From: a virus
Reading direction: 5' to 3' (one strand)
Length of the DNA stretch: 55,334 nucleotides
IMG/VR virus record: IMGVR_UViG_3300044984_001537
Span: 1-55,334 of that record
The translations under genes were made by a program, and so were the position numbers. The notes below the pieces were generated by a model. That model saw nothing but the letters and a program-made list of their open reading frames with translations. It had not been told where the DNA came from and searched no databases. Position 1 is the stretch's first letter; the number at the start of each line of letters is the position of its first letter. This document shows, piece by piece, positions 16,471 to 26,273 of the stretch.

Positions 16471-18015
16471 ATGCCCACTTACCAAAACCCTGGTGTGTAC
16501 GTAACAGAGTCAGCTTTTGTATCAAAGCCAAGACAAGCTAGTACCTCTCGTTCAACCGCAGTTTTCTTTGGAGAATCCTCACGAGGACCTTCTAACGCTA
16601 CCTTGATTAGTTCTTGGTCAGAGTACCGTACTCTTTATGGTGAACTAAGCCAGGAATACGATCTTGGCTTTGCTGTTTATCATTATTTTGCAAACGGTGG
16701 TAAAGATGCTTATATTGTAAGAATTAACTCGTCTAATGCTGTTGCTGCAACTGTAACGGTTCCTTATTTCCCCAATGTTGGTGGCGCTGCATCAACGACC
16801 GCAACCTTGTTTACTGCTTCTGCAATGAGCAAAGGAACTTGGGGTAATAACCTTACTTTAGAATTTAGCAATGGTAATACCACAGCTACCTCTACAGTTA
16901 TGCCATCATTTAACTTGGTTGTTAAGCTTAATGGTGTTGAAGTTGAACGTTGGAATGACCTTTCTCCTGATGTATCAGCTAACCGTTATTTTGTAACTAT
17001 TTTGAATACCTATTCACAATACATTGATAATGTGGTTATTGGTAACCCAGTCCCTGTTGCAACAACCTCTACTGGAACTAGTTCAGCTTTTGCTTATACA
17101 GGAAGTGCTGTTTCTTATGCAAGTGGCTCTGCGGGGTCATCAGTACAAGATTCAGACTATGTTTCGGCTTTAACAAAACTTGATGTCGTTGAAGGCGTAT
17201 TGCTATTAAATGCTGTAAACAAAACTTCAGCACAAATTATTAACCCGTTTATTGCTAAGGCTGAGGGCCGTGGTGATAGCTTTGTTATTATTGACCCGGC
17301 AATGAGTGAAACCAATGTTTCAACAATTGGTGGAAACATTGGAGGATACACAATTTCAAACTACGCGGCTGTGTACTACCCACACTTGTTAATGATTGAC
17401 CCTTCAAAAACTGGTCCTGGAGCAGTAAAAGCAACTGCACCTGGTGGAGCTATTGCTGGTGCTTACATTAGAACAGAAATTGAAAAGGGAGTTGCTAAGA
17501 CGCCTGCAGGACTTAACGTAGGAATTAGAAACGCAATTGGTCTTGGAACAAACTTTACGGCATCTGAAACCGGAACTTTGTATGGTAACTACAACATTAA
17601 TACACTCAAAGCAATCCCTGGTGGTGGAGTAGTTGTTAATGGTGGTCGCACCCTAGATAAGACCGCTCCAGGAAAGTTCATTTCTTCACGCCGTACTTTG
17701 AACTACTTGAAGCAGGCTCTTAAAGATGGAACAGCTTATGCTGTATTTGAGCCCAATGATTCAAGATTGTGGAGTCAACTTACTCTTGGCATTTCATCCA
17801 TGCTTGCTGAGTTTTGGCGCCAAGGTAACTTGAAGGGTGAAACCGCAGCTGAAGCTTTCTACGTAACTTGTAGTTCAGCAAACAACACGTCCGTAAGCAT
17901 AGATAACGGAGAAGTAAGAATTGAAGTTGGTGTTGCTCTGCAATACCCAGCTGAATTTATAGTAATTAACCTGTCCCAGTGGACCGGTGGTTCAAACGCA
18001 ATCGAAAACATCTAA
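16471..18015 (+). CDS. Tail sheath protein
   Basis: 514 residues. Contractile sheath subunit. Recognised from the N-terminus (PTYQNPGVYVTE, then AVFFGESSRGP, TLYGELSQEYDLGFAVYHYF, GGKDAYIVRI) and the C-terminal domain (SSRRTLNYLKQALKDGTAYA, LWSQLTLGISSMLAEFWRQG, VEVGVALQYPAEFIVI-like). Insertion domain is Ser/Thr/Ala-rich and beta. Length is typical. Together with the tube gene this defines a myovirus-type tail. Confidence 0.93.
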   Translation: MPTYQNPGVYVTESAFVSKPRQASTSRSTAVFFGESSRGPSNATLISSWSEYRTLYGELSQEYDLGFAVYHYFANGGKDAYIVRINSSNAVAATVTVPYFPNVGGAASTTATLFTASAMSKGTWGNNLTLEFSNGNTTATSTVMPSFNLVVKLNGVEVERWNDLSPDVSANRYFVTILNTYSQYIDNVVIGNPVPVATTSTGTSSAFAYTGSAVSYASGSAGSSVQDSDYVSALTKLDVVEGVLLLNAVNKTSAQIINPFIAKAEGRGDSFVIIDPAMSETNVSTIGGNIGGYTISNYAAVYYPHLLMIDPSKTGPGAVKATAPGGAIAGAYIRTEIEKGVAKTPAGLNVGIRNAIGLGTNFTASETGTLYGNYNINTLKAIPGGGVVVNGGRTLDKTAPGKFISSRRTLNYLKQALKDGTAYAVFEPNDSRLWSQLTLGISSMLAEFWRQGNLKGETAAEAFYVTCSSANNTSVSIDNGEVRIEVGVALQYPAEFIVINLSQWTGGSNAIENI

Positions 18016-18030
18016 CAAGGAGAATGCATA

Positions 18031-18645
18031 ATGGCACGTTCAGCCGCTACAGACCCAGTACGTAACTTTAAATTTCAAGTAACTATCCAACCTACTGCTA
18101 ATAGTACTTTAGCAACAGTTCTTAATGGTATTGGTGACTTGGGGTTTGCTGCTATGACTGGTGTTTCAGTACAGCACCAAATGGTAGGTTACCGTGAAGG
18201 TGGAATGAATACCCATACCCATAAGCTAGTTGGTCAGTCTGACTTTGGCCCCATTACGTTTAGTCGTGGTGTTATTGCAGAACAAAGCCATTTGTGGAAA
18301 TGGTCTGAGTTTCTTCACTCATGGAACACTGCTACAGTAGGTGGTTCCGATTCTAATATTACTGGTGGTAATGACTACCGTTGTAACATTATGGTTAAAG
18401 TTTTTGATCATCCCCACTCAGTTGGTACCTACCAAGAATCAGGTACAACTAGTTCGGCAGCAAATAACTTGGGTAAAGTTCGCCTAGGTATTAAAATGTT
18501 TGATTGCTGGCCTGGTGCTTACACTTTGAGTGACCTTTCAGCGGGAGACTCTGGTATTATTGTGCAACAACTTACGGTACACCATGAAGGATTTAAGTTA
18601 GCATGGAATGCAACTGACATTTCAAACTTAGAAGCGTTAAACTAA
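18031..18645 (+). CDS. Tail tube protein (gp19-like)
   Basis: 204 residues, ribosome-binding site AAGGAG. The start RSAATDPVRNFKFQVTIQPT, the core VSVQHQMVGYREGGMNTHTH KL.. followed by FGPITFSRGV, and the end VQQLTVHHEGFKLAWN match the T4 gp19/phage tube family (P...F.V.i......Fs.v.G......e.re.G...........i.l.rG). Follows the sheath as in most contractile phages. Forms the inner tube. Confidence 0.92.
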   Translation: MARSAATDPVRNFKFQVTIQPTANSTLATVLNGIGDLGFAAMTGVSVQHQMVGYREGGMNTHTHKLVGQSDFGPITFSRGVIAEQSHLWKWSEFLHSWNTATVGGSDSNITGGNDYRCNIMVKVFDHPHSVGTYQESGTTSSAANNLGKVRLGIKMFDCWPGAYTLSDLSAGDSGIIVQQLTVHHEGFKLAWNATDISNLEALN

Positions 18646-18668
18646 ACCAAACATACAAGGAGTAAACA

Positions 18669-19463
18669 ATGAGTAATACAACTGAAGTTGAGTCTATGGA
18701 CGAAATGTTCAAAGACCCAGCCCCTGTTATTGCTGCCCCAGAATCTGTAATTGTAGAATTGCAAAGAGGCCTACTTAACCCTGTAACGGGTCAATGGCAA
18801 ACTACGGCAGAGGTTAGGGAGCTTAATGGTAAGGATGAAGAATTCTTAGCATCATTAGAAGGTAACAAAAACATTACTTATGCAATGTATGTTGGTACTT
18901 TGGTTAGTCGTGCAACTGTTCGTATTGGTGACACTCTTGTTAAAAACAACAAGAGTGTCATTGAAGAGTTGATTACGGGGGATAGAGACACTTTGTTAGT
19001 TGCTATCCTCAGAGCAACCTATGGTCCAGAGCGTACGTTTAAGTACCCTTGTAGTGCTTGTAAAACATCAAATGATGTAACTATCAACATTGAAGAAGAT
19101 TTTCCAATTCAAACAACCACGTTTAACTTGCGTGAACCCTTCAATGTCACCCTTAAAAATGGGGAAGCAATGAAGTTCAAGCTTCCTGTAGGTTCAGACA
19201 ACATTGCTATGTCAAAAGGTGAAAGTCTTGCTCAACAGAGCACTTTGCTTATTAGTCGTTGTGTAGTTTGGAAAGAACACAAGGATAGTTTGTATAGTGA
19301 AGAGTGGGCAAAAAACCTTGGTCTTCAAGACCGAAATGCTATCCTCTCAGCAATTTTAGGTCCCAAAGTAGGACCCAAGCTTGGGGAGGTGAATACCCAG
19401 TGCGCTACTTGTGGCGCTGATATTGTGATAAATGTAGACTGGGTATCCCTTCTACTTGCCTGA
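18669..19463 (+). CDS. Gp26-like baseplate/tape-measure chaperone
   Basis: 264 residues. Matches in outline the T4 gp26-type baseplate hub/tail chaperone family lying between tube and tape measure: conserved N-terminal RELNGKDEEFLAS, helical middle, and two Cys pairs (C128/C131 in CSAC; C245/C248 in CATC) that can hold a zinc ribbon. The stop UGA is in the context GCC-UGA-C. A +1-frame coding extension continues to the tape-measure start, suggesting a longer frameshifted product as in other phage tail chaperones. Confidence 0.7.
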   Translation: MSNTTEVESMDEMFKDPAPVIAAPESVIVELQRGLLNPVTGQWQTTAEVRELNGKDEEFLASLEGNKNITYAMYVGTLVSRATVRIGDTLVKNNKSVIEELITGDRDTLLVAILRATYGPERTFKYPCSACKTSNDVTINIEEDFPIQTTTFNLREPFNVTLKNGEAMKFKLPVGSDNIAMSKGESLAQQSTLLISRCVVWKEHKDSLYSEEWAKNLGLQDRNAILSAILGPKVGPKLGEVNTQCATCGADIVINVDWVSLLLA

Positions 19464-19611
19464 CCTAAAAAGTATATACTGGGAGTACGAAGGCGTAGCT
19501 ACTGTTTACAAAGGGTTTAGTTTAGATGATATACGGAGTATGACAATACGCCAAAGAGACTTTTGGTTCCGTATGGCTAAATGGAGAATATCTGATGGAG
19601 GCAGTAGCTAA
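19438..19611 (+). CDS. Overlapping +1-frame extension (gp51/chaperone-like)
   Basis: The +1 frame (equivalently -2) is open from 19438 to a TAA overlapping the tape-measure ATG. It encodes ...LPDLKSIYWEYEGVATVYKG, then FSLDDIRSMTIRQRDFWFRM and AKWRISDGGSS. This resembles the short C-terminal pieces (F...D...M...R..f...) after gp26-type proteins in other myophages. No ribosome-binding site precedes a possible TTG start at 19456. Expression is therefore most likely by frameshift near the UGA-C stop, or by reinitiation. Span given is the whole open frame; the joining point is unknown. Confidence 0.6.
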   Translation, partial: TGYPFYLPDLKSIYWEYEGVATVYKGFSLDDIRSMTIRQRDFWFRMAKWRISDGGSS

Positions 19612-22600
19612 TGACCGAAGATGAAATTAACAAATCAGTTTCCAAAGAAGCAGGGGCAATGGTCTCTTCTTCTGTTGGTATTAACGCTGATCTTTCATCT
19701 CTTAAGGGTCTTAAAGAGAGTATAAAAGGAATTAAGGAAGAAACTAAGGCGTTAGTTGACACACTGACAGAAGCCAGAAACATCCTTAAAGAGATGTATG
19801 AAAAGTATAATTTTTCTGCTACTTATGAAGTACACCAGGCTGGTTCTCAAGGTGGACAGTTTTCTACTGGTTCAACAACCCAAGCAGCTGGTACTAAAAC
19901 TGTAGGGACCTCACCTGGTAGGTCTCCTGACGTTCAACCTGCCCCTGATTCAGTATCTGCTGCTTTATCTGGGCAAAATGCTTTAGCTCAAGGCCGAGGG
20001 CAAGGTGGAGGTGGTGGGTTTTTTCAAAGAATAGCAGGGGGTGTTAATGCTGCCCCTGGTTATGAAAGTTTTAAAGGTGGTAGTGGTGCTATAGGTGGAA
20101 TACAACAGCTTACTGCTGGTGGTTTTTCAAAAGCTGGTAATTTTGCAAGCATGGCTGGTACTTTAGCCAAGACAGCAGTACAAGCTATTGATAACCGTGT
20201 AGAAGCCGGAAGAGACTACGCGCTTAATGCAGATAGATCTACACTCCAGATGCAGCAGTTAACAGGTATGAGCCAAGGTCAGGTAATGACTAACCTTAGA
20301 ATGCCCTTAACTGACTATAAGCTTGGTACTAATGGTATTAACCAGTTGATGGCCTTACAAGCCCGTACAGGTATCAATGCTGCCCAACAGGCATCAAGTG
20401 TTGAGATGATGAGAACCATTAGTGGATTCTCTATGGGAGCAGAAGGAGCCTCCAGTATCATTGAAAACCTTGCTGCTCCGGAAACAGTAAACAAGATGTT
20501 TATGATGACCGGTATGAGCCTTATTGGTCCAGGTGGGCAACAGAACAGTACTAAAGATATCATCCAAAATATTGCTAGAAAAGCTGGGTTAAATGATCCA
20601 GGTCTTGCAAAAACCGCCTCAGCTCCTGGATCTGTTACTAGAGCAACACTATCTTCTATGGGTGTTTCTGGGGACTTACAAGATCAAGTAATCCAGTACG
20701 CTCAATCTAATGTTGCCTTTAAGGGTAAGGGTGGCAAAGGGATGTACGATCCAACAAAAGAAGAAGATCGTAAACGCATGGGTATTGATGACACTTTTGC
20801 TATGGAAGCAGAAGAGACTGAACGCAAACGTGGAAAAAGAGATGAGCAGTTCTACCGAGACCAAGCTGGCTCATACGCAAAATTAGAACGACAGACCCAA
20901 CAGGTAACTGAAGCACTAGGAAAATTTGAACATGCACTTAAAGGCATTATTGGTGCAAGAACTGGTAACCGCATTGGTCAAAAGTTGCTCGGTGGTGCCT
21001 TAGGTTTTGCTGGTGCTGGAATAAGTATGCTTTCATTTGGTGCAGCAGCACCTATTGGCTTTGGCATGATGGCTGCCGGAGCAGCAATGGCTGGTGACCC
21101 AGTTTTGGATGAGTCAAGTCCCTTCTCTAGAAAGTCTGGGTTCTATGGGTTTGCTAGTACAACCCCTTCAATAGCTGGTAAGAGTGCTCCAAATATCACT
21201 CCTTCTAACCCTCTTGCTACTGACCCAGCTGTTCCGCAAGGTAAAGAGTTCTTTTTTCCTGAAAATTACGTCCCAGGAACTTTTGTTTTAGAAGGTACAG
21301 TAAGTAGTCATCAAACAGAAACTAAAATGGCTACTACAAACAAGTTTGCAAGTGAGAATCTAAACCCTGGTCTTAAAACATCTGTTGAAAACATGGCAAC
21401 AAAAGCTATGGAAGAAGCTGGCCTAGATCTAAAATTAAGCCCAGGTGGTGGGCGCAGAGACTTTTACCAACAGGCTAAAATGTTTACTGACCGTTACACA
21501 GACAAAGTTCCAGCAGGTACAACTACGTTTGTAGATAAATATGATGGTAAAACACGTAAGGTTATTAACTGGGGTGGTAAAAAATGGATGAAAAAAACAA
21601 ATGATAGCAACCCACCTGCAGCCCCTCCGGGTGAATCTCTTCATGAAATTGGTATGGCCGCTGACTTAGACCTATCTGACCCCAAAGTTAAAGCATGGGT
21701 TAAGCAGAACTTGTATAGGTTTGGTCTTACTACAGGTGAAGGTGAGGACCACCACGTTCAACTTGCCTGGACTAAGGGTATGAATGTACAAAAGTTCTTA
21801 GGAGAAACAGGGCTAAGTTTAGAGGAAGCATCAAAAAATGTTAGAGGTCGGGGTGTAAACTGGAACCAAAATATAAACCCTAGTTTTGGTGTTGACACTA
21901 GTGACTTCTCAGAAAAACTTTTAAAGAAATTTGGAACAAACATAACAACAGAAAAGTTGATGTGGTTAAGGGCCTGGACTAAAAAAGAAGGTGGAGGAGG
22001 TATGTACAACCCCTTCAACGTAGTATCTGGTAACAACCGCCGTACTATTGCTGGGCTTGATAGATCTGAAACTAACTACAACCAAAATGGTAACTATCCT
22101 GTTCAAAACTTTGATACCCTTGAACAAGGTCTTAACTACACTGCGCACCACTTAACGCGACATCAAACAGGTTTAATGAAAGTTATGATGCAACCAAATC
22201 CAACTATTGCTGATTTTAAGTCAGTAGCTAGTAGAAGTACTAGTGCTTCTAGTAGGGGTCTGATGTCAGTTATTGATAGTGTTGTTAACGAATATAACAC
22301 CGCAATAAAAAACAAAGACCTTCAAGGGTTATACCGTAACTATGGGAATTACTTTGGAGGAACTGCTATAACAGGCGACCCACAGCCAGAGGTGTCTCCT
22401 ATGAGTATCCCATCTTCCCCTATGGTTACATCAGGAGGGGGTTCACTTGGAGGAACTACTGTACATGAAGGTAGTACCATTACAATTGCCCCAGTTATTC
22501 ACATGACTGCATCTGGTTCTGGTGGGTCAATTAGTGAGTATGATTTAAGAACAATGGCTAAGCGTATATCTAAGTTAATTGAGCAAGAAACCAACATTAA

Positions 22601-22619
22601 TAAAATTAGGAGTATGTAA
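19611..22619 (+). CDS. Tape measure protein with two cell-wall hydrolase domains
   Basis: 1002 residues. Sets tail length and travels in the tube lumen. N-terminal coiled coil (~20-65), Gly/Ala/Gln-rich region, a hydrophobic segment at ~456-495 (GGALGFAGAGISML SFGAAAP..), then two lytic domains. First, an M15 peptidase domain (~590-720; RRDFYQQAKMFTDRY, SLHEIGMAADLD ~676, DHHVQL ~713). Second, a lysozyme/transglycosylase-like domain (~783-905; MWLRAWTKKEGGGGMYNPFN, FDTLEQGLNYTAHHL). These probably open the wall during DNA injection. The M15 domain is homologous to that of the lysin at 2-601. Catalytic activity of the second domain is inferred from resemblance to actinophage tape measures. Confidence 0.88.
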   Translation: MTEDEINKSVSKEAGAMVSSSVGINADLSSLKGLKESIKGIKEETKALVDTLTEARNILKEMYEKYNFSATYEVHQAGSQGGQFSTGSTTQAAGTKTVGTSPGRSPDVQPAPDSVSAALSGQNALAQGRGQGGGGGFFQRIAGGVNAAPGYESFKGGSGAIGGIQQLTAGGFSKAGNFASMAGTLAKTAVQAIDNRVEAGRDYALNADRSTLQMQQLTGMSQGQVMTNLRMPLTDYKLGTNGINQLMALQARTGINAAQQASSVEMMRTISGFSMGAEGASSIIENLAAPETVNKMFMMTGMSLIGPGGQQNSTKDIIQNIARKAGLNDPGLAKTASAPGSVTRATLSSMGVSGDLQDQVIQYAQSNVAFKGKGGKGMYDPTKEEDRKRMGIDDTFAMEAEETERKRGKRDEQFYRDQAGSYAKLERQTQQVTEALGKFEHALKGIIGARTGNRIGQKLLGGALGFAGAGISMLSFGAAAPIGFGMMAAGAAMAGDPVLDESSPFSRKSGFYGFASTTPSIAGKSAPNITPSNPLATDPAVPQGKEFFFPENYVPGTFVLEGTVSSHQTETKMATTNKFASENLNPGLKTSVENMATKAMEEAGLDLKLSPGGGRRDFYQQAKMFTDRYTDKVPAGTTTFVDKYDGKTRKVINWGGKKWMKKTNDSNPPAAPPGESLHEIGMAADLDLSDPKVKAWVKQNLYRFGLTTGEGEDHHVQLAWTKGMNVQKFLGETGLSLEEASKNVRGRGVNWNQNINPSFGVDTSDFSEKLLKKFGTNITTEKLMWLRAWTKKEGGGGMYNPFNVVSGNNRRTIAGLDRSETNYNQNGNYPVQNFDTLEQGLNYTAHHLTRHQTGLMKVMMQPNPTIADFKSVASRSTSASSRGLMSVIDSVVNEYNTAIKNKDLQGLYRNYGNYFGGTAITGDPQPEVSPMSIPSSPMVTSGGGSLGGTTVHEGSTITIAPVIHMTASGSGGSISEYDLRTMAKRISKLIEQETNINKIRSM

Positions 22620-24874
22620 TGACCTCATATAAAGATTATGCCGATTTATATGATTTTCTAGAACAAACTTCACCAGGTACTTCTAGGGGTGTTGGAGATA
22701 AGAAAGATGATGTATTAAATAAACCTTTTGCTTTTGATCCAAACCTTGTACGAACAGGCACTGTAAGAGTTGATAGTTCATTTGAAACTACTAATAGCAC
22801 AACAAGACTAACTCGTGGATTTATCCGAAACCTTATAACTGATCAAGGTGAAGGTCGAACAAGATTTCCAAACATGCGATGTAGGTTTCAGTTTAACCCA
22901 CAAGATATTGAACATGCAATTGAAGCACGTAAAGATATGTACTTACCAATCCTTCAAGACCCAAAGCAACTCACTCAACCTATGGCTGGAAATGCATCGT
23001 TTGCTTTTGAATTAATTTTTGATAGAACTACTGAAGTCAACAGTTCAACATCCCTTAGCTTTAAAGAAGATAACGCTGATGTACCAGATCAATCAAGCCC
23101 CCAGACTGTTGGGGTTTTTCATGACTTAAGAGTTTTGTATTCAATAATTGGGCAAGGGTTAAGTGCAGAGTTAATGAAAGCTCAAGAAGAAAAAACTAGA
23201 TCAGATATTGCGTACTACGCAAGTAGAAACTACTCTGAGTTAAATATACAAGTAGATGCAAGTACTGGTACAACTGAATATAATGGCGTAACCAAAGTTA
23301 ACGCAGAGGGTGACATTGAGACAGACACTAACTCTGCAAATTTAGCAGCATTTTTAAATGATATAAACAACCCATCTGGTGATGCAGCAACAAATTTAAG
23401 TTTTATGTCTAACATAAACATTGGAAACTCCGCTTTCCTAATACCTCAACCATGTCGGGTTATATTTTCTCCAATGTTTATGGTTGATGGTTTTGTAATG
23501 AACACACGAGTTTTATTTACAAAGTTTAGTGCAAAAATGATTCCAATACAATGCAAAGTATTTATACAGATGCAAGCAGTTTATCTTGGTTTTGCAAAAA
23601 ACAAAACATTTATTTCTCAACAACTTGCAGACACCGCTGCTGCAAACACGGATGGTCAACAATTTGCAGATTCTTCAAATTTTGAGATTACAAAAATTCT
23701 TGCTAAAAATTTAACAGCAATAAACGTTGGATATAGTAGTGACAAAAGAATTCTTGGTGACAATTCTGAAGCAACTTCTGAGTGGGCGTTAAGTACTGGT
23801 ACTAATAAAGAGGGTAGTAACAAGGCTGATTCAGGTCTTGTTTACCAACCAATATGGCTTTATGGAACTAAAAACTTTTGGTATAGACGACCTTATATTG
23901 TAGCTGAATCAGCAAGTATAAAAGACCCCACATTATCTTATGACCCTTCATATCGCATATCTTATGCCAACTCAATTACCACACCAAACTTTATGCCAGG
24001 CTTAACAGTTACTCTTGTTAGTAGTAAAAAAGAAAAAGATGAAATATCTAAAAAAGTGTTTGAAGCTTACGACAAAGAGACTCCAACTATTAAAATAAAT
24101 ATAGGTGCAAGAATTTACGGGCCATTTGCTACAAGTGCAGAGGCTACTTCTTTTAAAGTAAACAAACTTGGTGTGACACCTGGTGCTTATCCAGGTACAA
24201 ATGACTATCCAACAGGGGTAAAGTTACTTGGTAACTATTTTGTTGGAGCCAACATTGCTAGCAAAGAAGCATGGGAAGATTTTGCTGATGGCCCTCATGA
24301 CTTCCTGCTATCTTCAACCTCTCCTAATTCTAACTTCTTTAATGATTCTAACCAAGCTGCCAACCCAATTACCCCATCAACTACTAACAGCTCTAATGTT
24401 TCTGCTTTTAGTTCGATAGTTAGCTCTATTAGTACATATGTGAGTGGGTTGACTGGTACTGCTACTCAAAAAAGTAATGACACAACACAGTTAACAAGAC
24501 TGTATCGTGCTTCTTATGCTTCTCCTCAAGAGAACACTAACCCAAGATGGGATAGTACTCTTGATGGTACTAATGTTACTTATGGTTCCAGTACATTTCC
24601 AGCAGGAACGTATAACACACTACCGGACTCATTACTATCGGTAGCTAATACCGTACATGGTTTAAATAACAAATATTTTGTGGTAGTTACTGAAACATCC
24701 TTAGAAATAAAAGTACTAACTGTAGCTAATGCTGGCACTATACCCTTTTCATTAGTTACCACTAGGGTGGCTGATGTACTACAAGGGTCAACTATTAATT
24801 ATGTAGCGTCAGCTAGACAAGTCTACCCGTCTGCACAGGGTCTTTTGGCTGGACCAATTGGATCTGTAATATGA
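22619..24874 (+). CDS. Tail/baseplate hub-proximal protein
   Basis: 751 residues. Residues ~85-145 (MRCRFQFNPQDIEHAIEARK; ASFAFELIFDRTTEVNSS) resemble the N-terminal part of contractile-injection tube-initiator proteins (F.FNP..., ...f.L.FDrt). The rest is long, Asn/Ser/Thr-rich and beta-like, with no catalytic motif. The following gene is a LysM protein, as in XkdP-type modules where both parts are fused. ATG overlaps the tape-measure stop (TAATG). Likely a baseplate structural protein linking tube and hub. Confidence 0.6.
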   Translation: MTSYKDYADLYDFLEQTSPGTSRGVGDKKDDVLNKPFAFDPNLVRTGTVRVDSSFETTNSTTRLTRGFIRNLITDQGEGRTRFPNMRCRFQFNPQDIEHAIEARKDMYLPILQDPKQLTQPMAGNASFAFELIFDRTTEVNSSTSLSFKEDNADVPDQSSPQTVGVFHDLRVLYSIIGQGLSAELMKAQEEKTRSDIAYYASRNYSELNIQVDASTGTTEYNGVTKVNAEGDIETDTNSANLAAFLNDINNPSGDAATNLSFMSNINIGNSAFLIPQPCRVIFSPMFMVDGFVMNTRVLFTKFSAKMIPIQCKVFIQMQAVYLGFAKNKTFISQQLADTAAANTDGQQFADSSNFEITKILAKNLTAINVGYSSDKRILGDNSEATSEWALSTGTNKEGSNKADSGLVYQPIWLYGTKNFWYRRPYIVAESASIKDPTLSYDPSYRISYANSITTPNFMPGLTVTLVSSKKEKDEISKKVFEAYDKETPTIKINIGARIYGPFATSAEATSFKVNKLGVTPGAYPGTNDYPTGVKLLGNYFVGANIASKEAWEDFADGPHDFLLSSTSPNSNFFNDSNQAANPITPSTTNSSNVSAFSSIVSSISTYVSGLTGTATQKSNDTTQLTRLYRASYASPQENTNPRWDSTLDGTNVTYGSSTFPAGTYNTLPDSLLSVANTVHGLNNKYFVVVTETSLEIKVLTVANAGTIPFSLVTTRVADVLQGSTINYVASARQVYPSAQGLLAGPIGSVI

Positions 24875-25116
24875 AAACTCAGTACCTATCAACAGATAGA
24901 TATAGCCTAGATGCTTCTGGTCAAACAGCTTCTAGAACAAGGTTTGCTAGTAGTCAGTATGTTGCGTATACCTCTCAACAGGGTGACACTTTCATGTCGC
25001 TTAGCATACGTTTTTTAAGCGACCAAACAAGATATTGGGAAATTGCAGATATTAACCCACAAGTTCAATGGCCTGACAACATACCGGTTGGTACACCCTT
25101 ACGGATACCCCTATGA
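24871..25116 (+). CDS. LysM baseplate protein (gp53-like)
   Basis: 81 residues. Residues ~30-80 are a LysM-type domain (YTSQQGDTFMSLSIRFLSDQ, then YWEIADINPQVQWPDNIPVG, TPLRIP). Single-LysM proteins near the tape measure and hub in contractile systems (T4 gp53, XkdP C-terminus) join wedges to the hub and usually do not bind the wall. ATGA overlaps on both sides, showing a tight operon. Confidence 0.82.
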   Translation: MKTQYLSTDRYSLDASGQTASRTRFASSQYVAYTSQQGDTFMSLSIRFLSDQTRYWEIADINPQVQWPDNIPVGTPLRIPL

Positions 25117-26273
25117 TAACAGCCTCTTCAAATTCGCTTGCTGGAGATTGCACCTTTGTTCTTTTTGGGTCTCCAGTTATGTACAACTCTATAACGGAGT
25201 ATGAGCTAACTTTATCAGAAAATAAACATGACATGCTAATAGTTACTATGGCTGGGATACCACCGTTAGCATTAACGGATTATATTGGTTCTCCAGTTCA
25301 ATTTTCTGTGGGGTCTTCACCTGGTAGAAGCCAAATATTTAATGGGTATGTTTCATACACTGAACCTGTTACACATAATAGGGATGGTGCAGTTAATGAT
25401 AGCCCTATACAGTTAGCTAGATTGCATTGCCTTGGAGCATCCTATGTGATGAAAGAGATTAACTCAAAAGTTTGGGATTATCCTACTTTAGAAGATATTG
25501 TAACTGAGATATCTAATCGTCATCGTTTTAGTATTGACTATCCAAAAGATGGGTATAGGCCAGTAAGACTAGTGCAGTCAATGGAAAGTGATTGGGTGTT
25601 TTTAAATAGAGTGTGTAAAACTTTTGGGTATTCTTTTAATGTACATGGAACTCATATTCACATTTGGGATAGGTTAAAAACATTTGGAAGATTCCCTTCT
25701 TACCATAGGGCACTAACCAGCAATAAAGTGCAGTCTAACCAACCATTTTCTGTCTTAAATTTTGAAGCAACTTTAGGTAGAATATCATCAAATTCTAATG
25801 CTAGTAAATCAGTTATTACTGTTTTAGATAATCAAAATAATGTGCATACAGTTACTTCTGATGGAACTGAATTTACTCCAGGAGCAAGTTCTTTAAACAA
25901 ACTTTTTAAAAAGCCACTTTACTATTCTGCAGCATCTTTAGAGGAGGGTTTAAGAACGGTAGATTCTCAAGATAAATATAGCCCTATATACAATGCAAAC
26001 ATGAAAGTTATGTATGGCGCGGGTGCTGTGCCAGGAGGTATTGTTGATCTACGTGGGTACTCTTCTGAGTTTGATGGTGCGTGGTATATCACTGAAGTTA
26101 AACATTCTGTTAAATCAGCAAACTATGTTACAGATTTACTTATATCAAAAGACACTAAATTTGAAGAATACCCAAGTGCTTCTAAGGTAACCGCTTTCTC
26201 TGCACCACCGGAAGCTAAACTTATGGGTGATAAATGGATAACAGCAACAATGAGGTCGGTAGAATATGCCTAG
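25113..26273 (+). CDS. Baseplate hub protein (gpD/gp27-like)
   Basis: 386 residues. Late-control-D/gp27/XkdQ-type hub. Evidence: beta-barrel N-terminus (YELTLSENKHDMLIVTMAGI; GSPVQFSVGSSPGRSQIFNG), the typical motif ...VTEISNRHRFSIDYP followed by RLVQSMESDWVFLNRVCKTF and GYSFNVHGTHIHIWD, and a C-terminal ...YSSEFDGAWYITEVKHSV. The VQ..ESDW.FL.R.....G......... signature is diagnostic of the family. It forms the platform for the spike encoded next. Confidence 0.87.
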   Translation: MITASSNSLAGDCTFVLFGSPVMYNSITEYELTLSENKHDMLIVTMAGIPPLALTDYIGSPVQFSVGSSPGRSQIFNGYVSYTEPVTHNRDGAVNDSPIQLARLHCLGASYVMKEINSKVWDYPTLEDIVTEISNRHRFSIDYPKDGYRPVRLVQSMESDWVFLNRVCKTFGYSFNVHGTHIHIWDRLKTFGRFPSYHRALTSNKVQSNQPFSVLNFEATLGRISSNSNASKSVITVLDNQNNVHTVTSDGTEFTPGASSLNKLFKKPLYYSAASLEEGLRTVDSQDKYSPIYNANMKVMYGAGAVPGGIVDLRGYSSEFDGAWYITEVKHSVKSANYVTDLLISKDTKFEEYPSASKVTAFSAPPEAKLMGDKWITATMRSVEYA

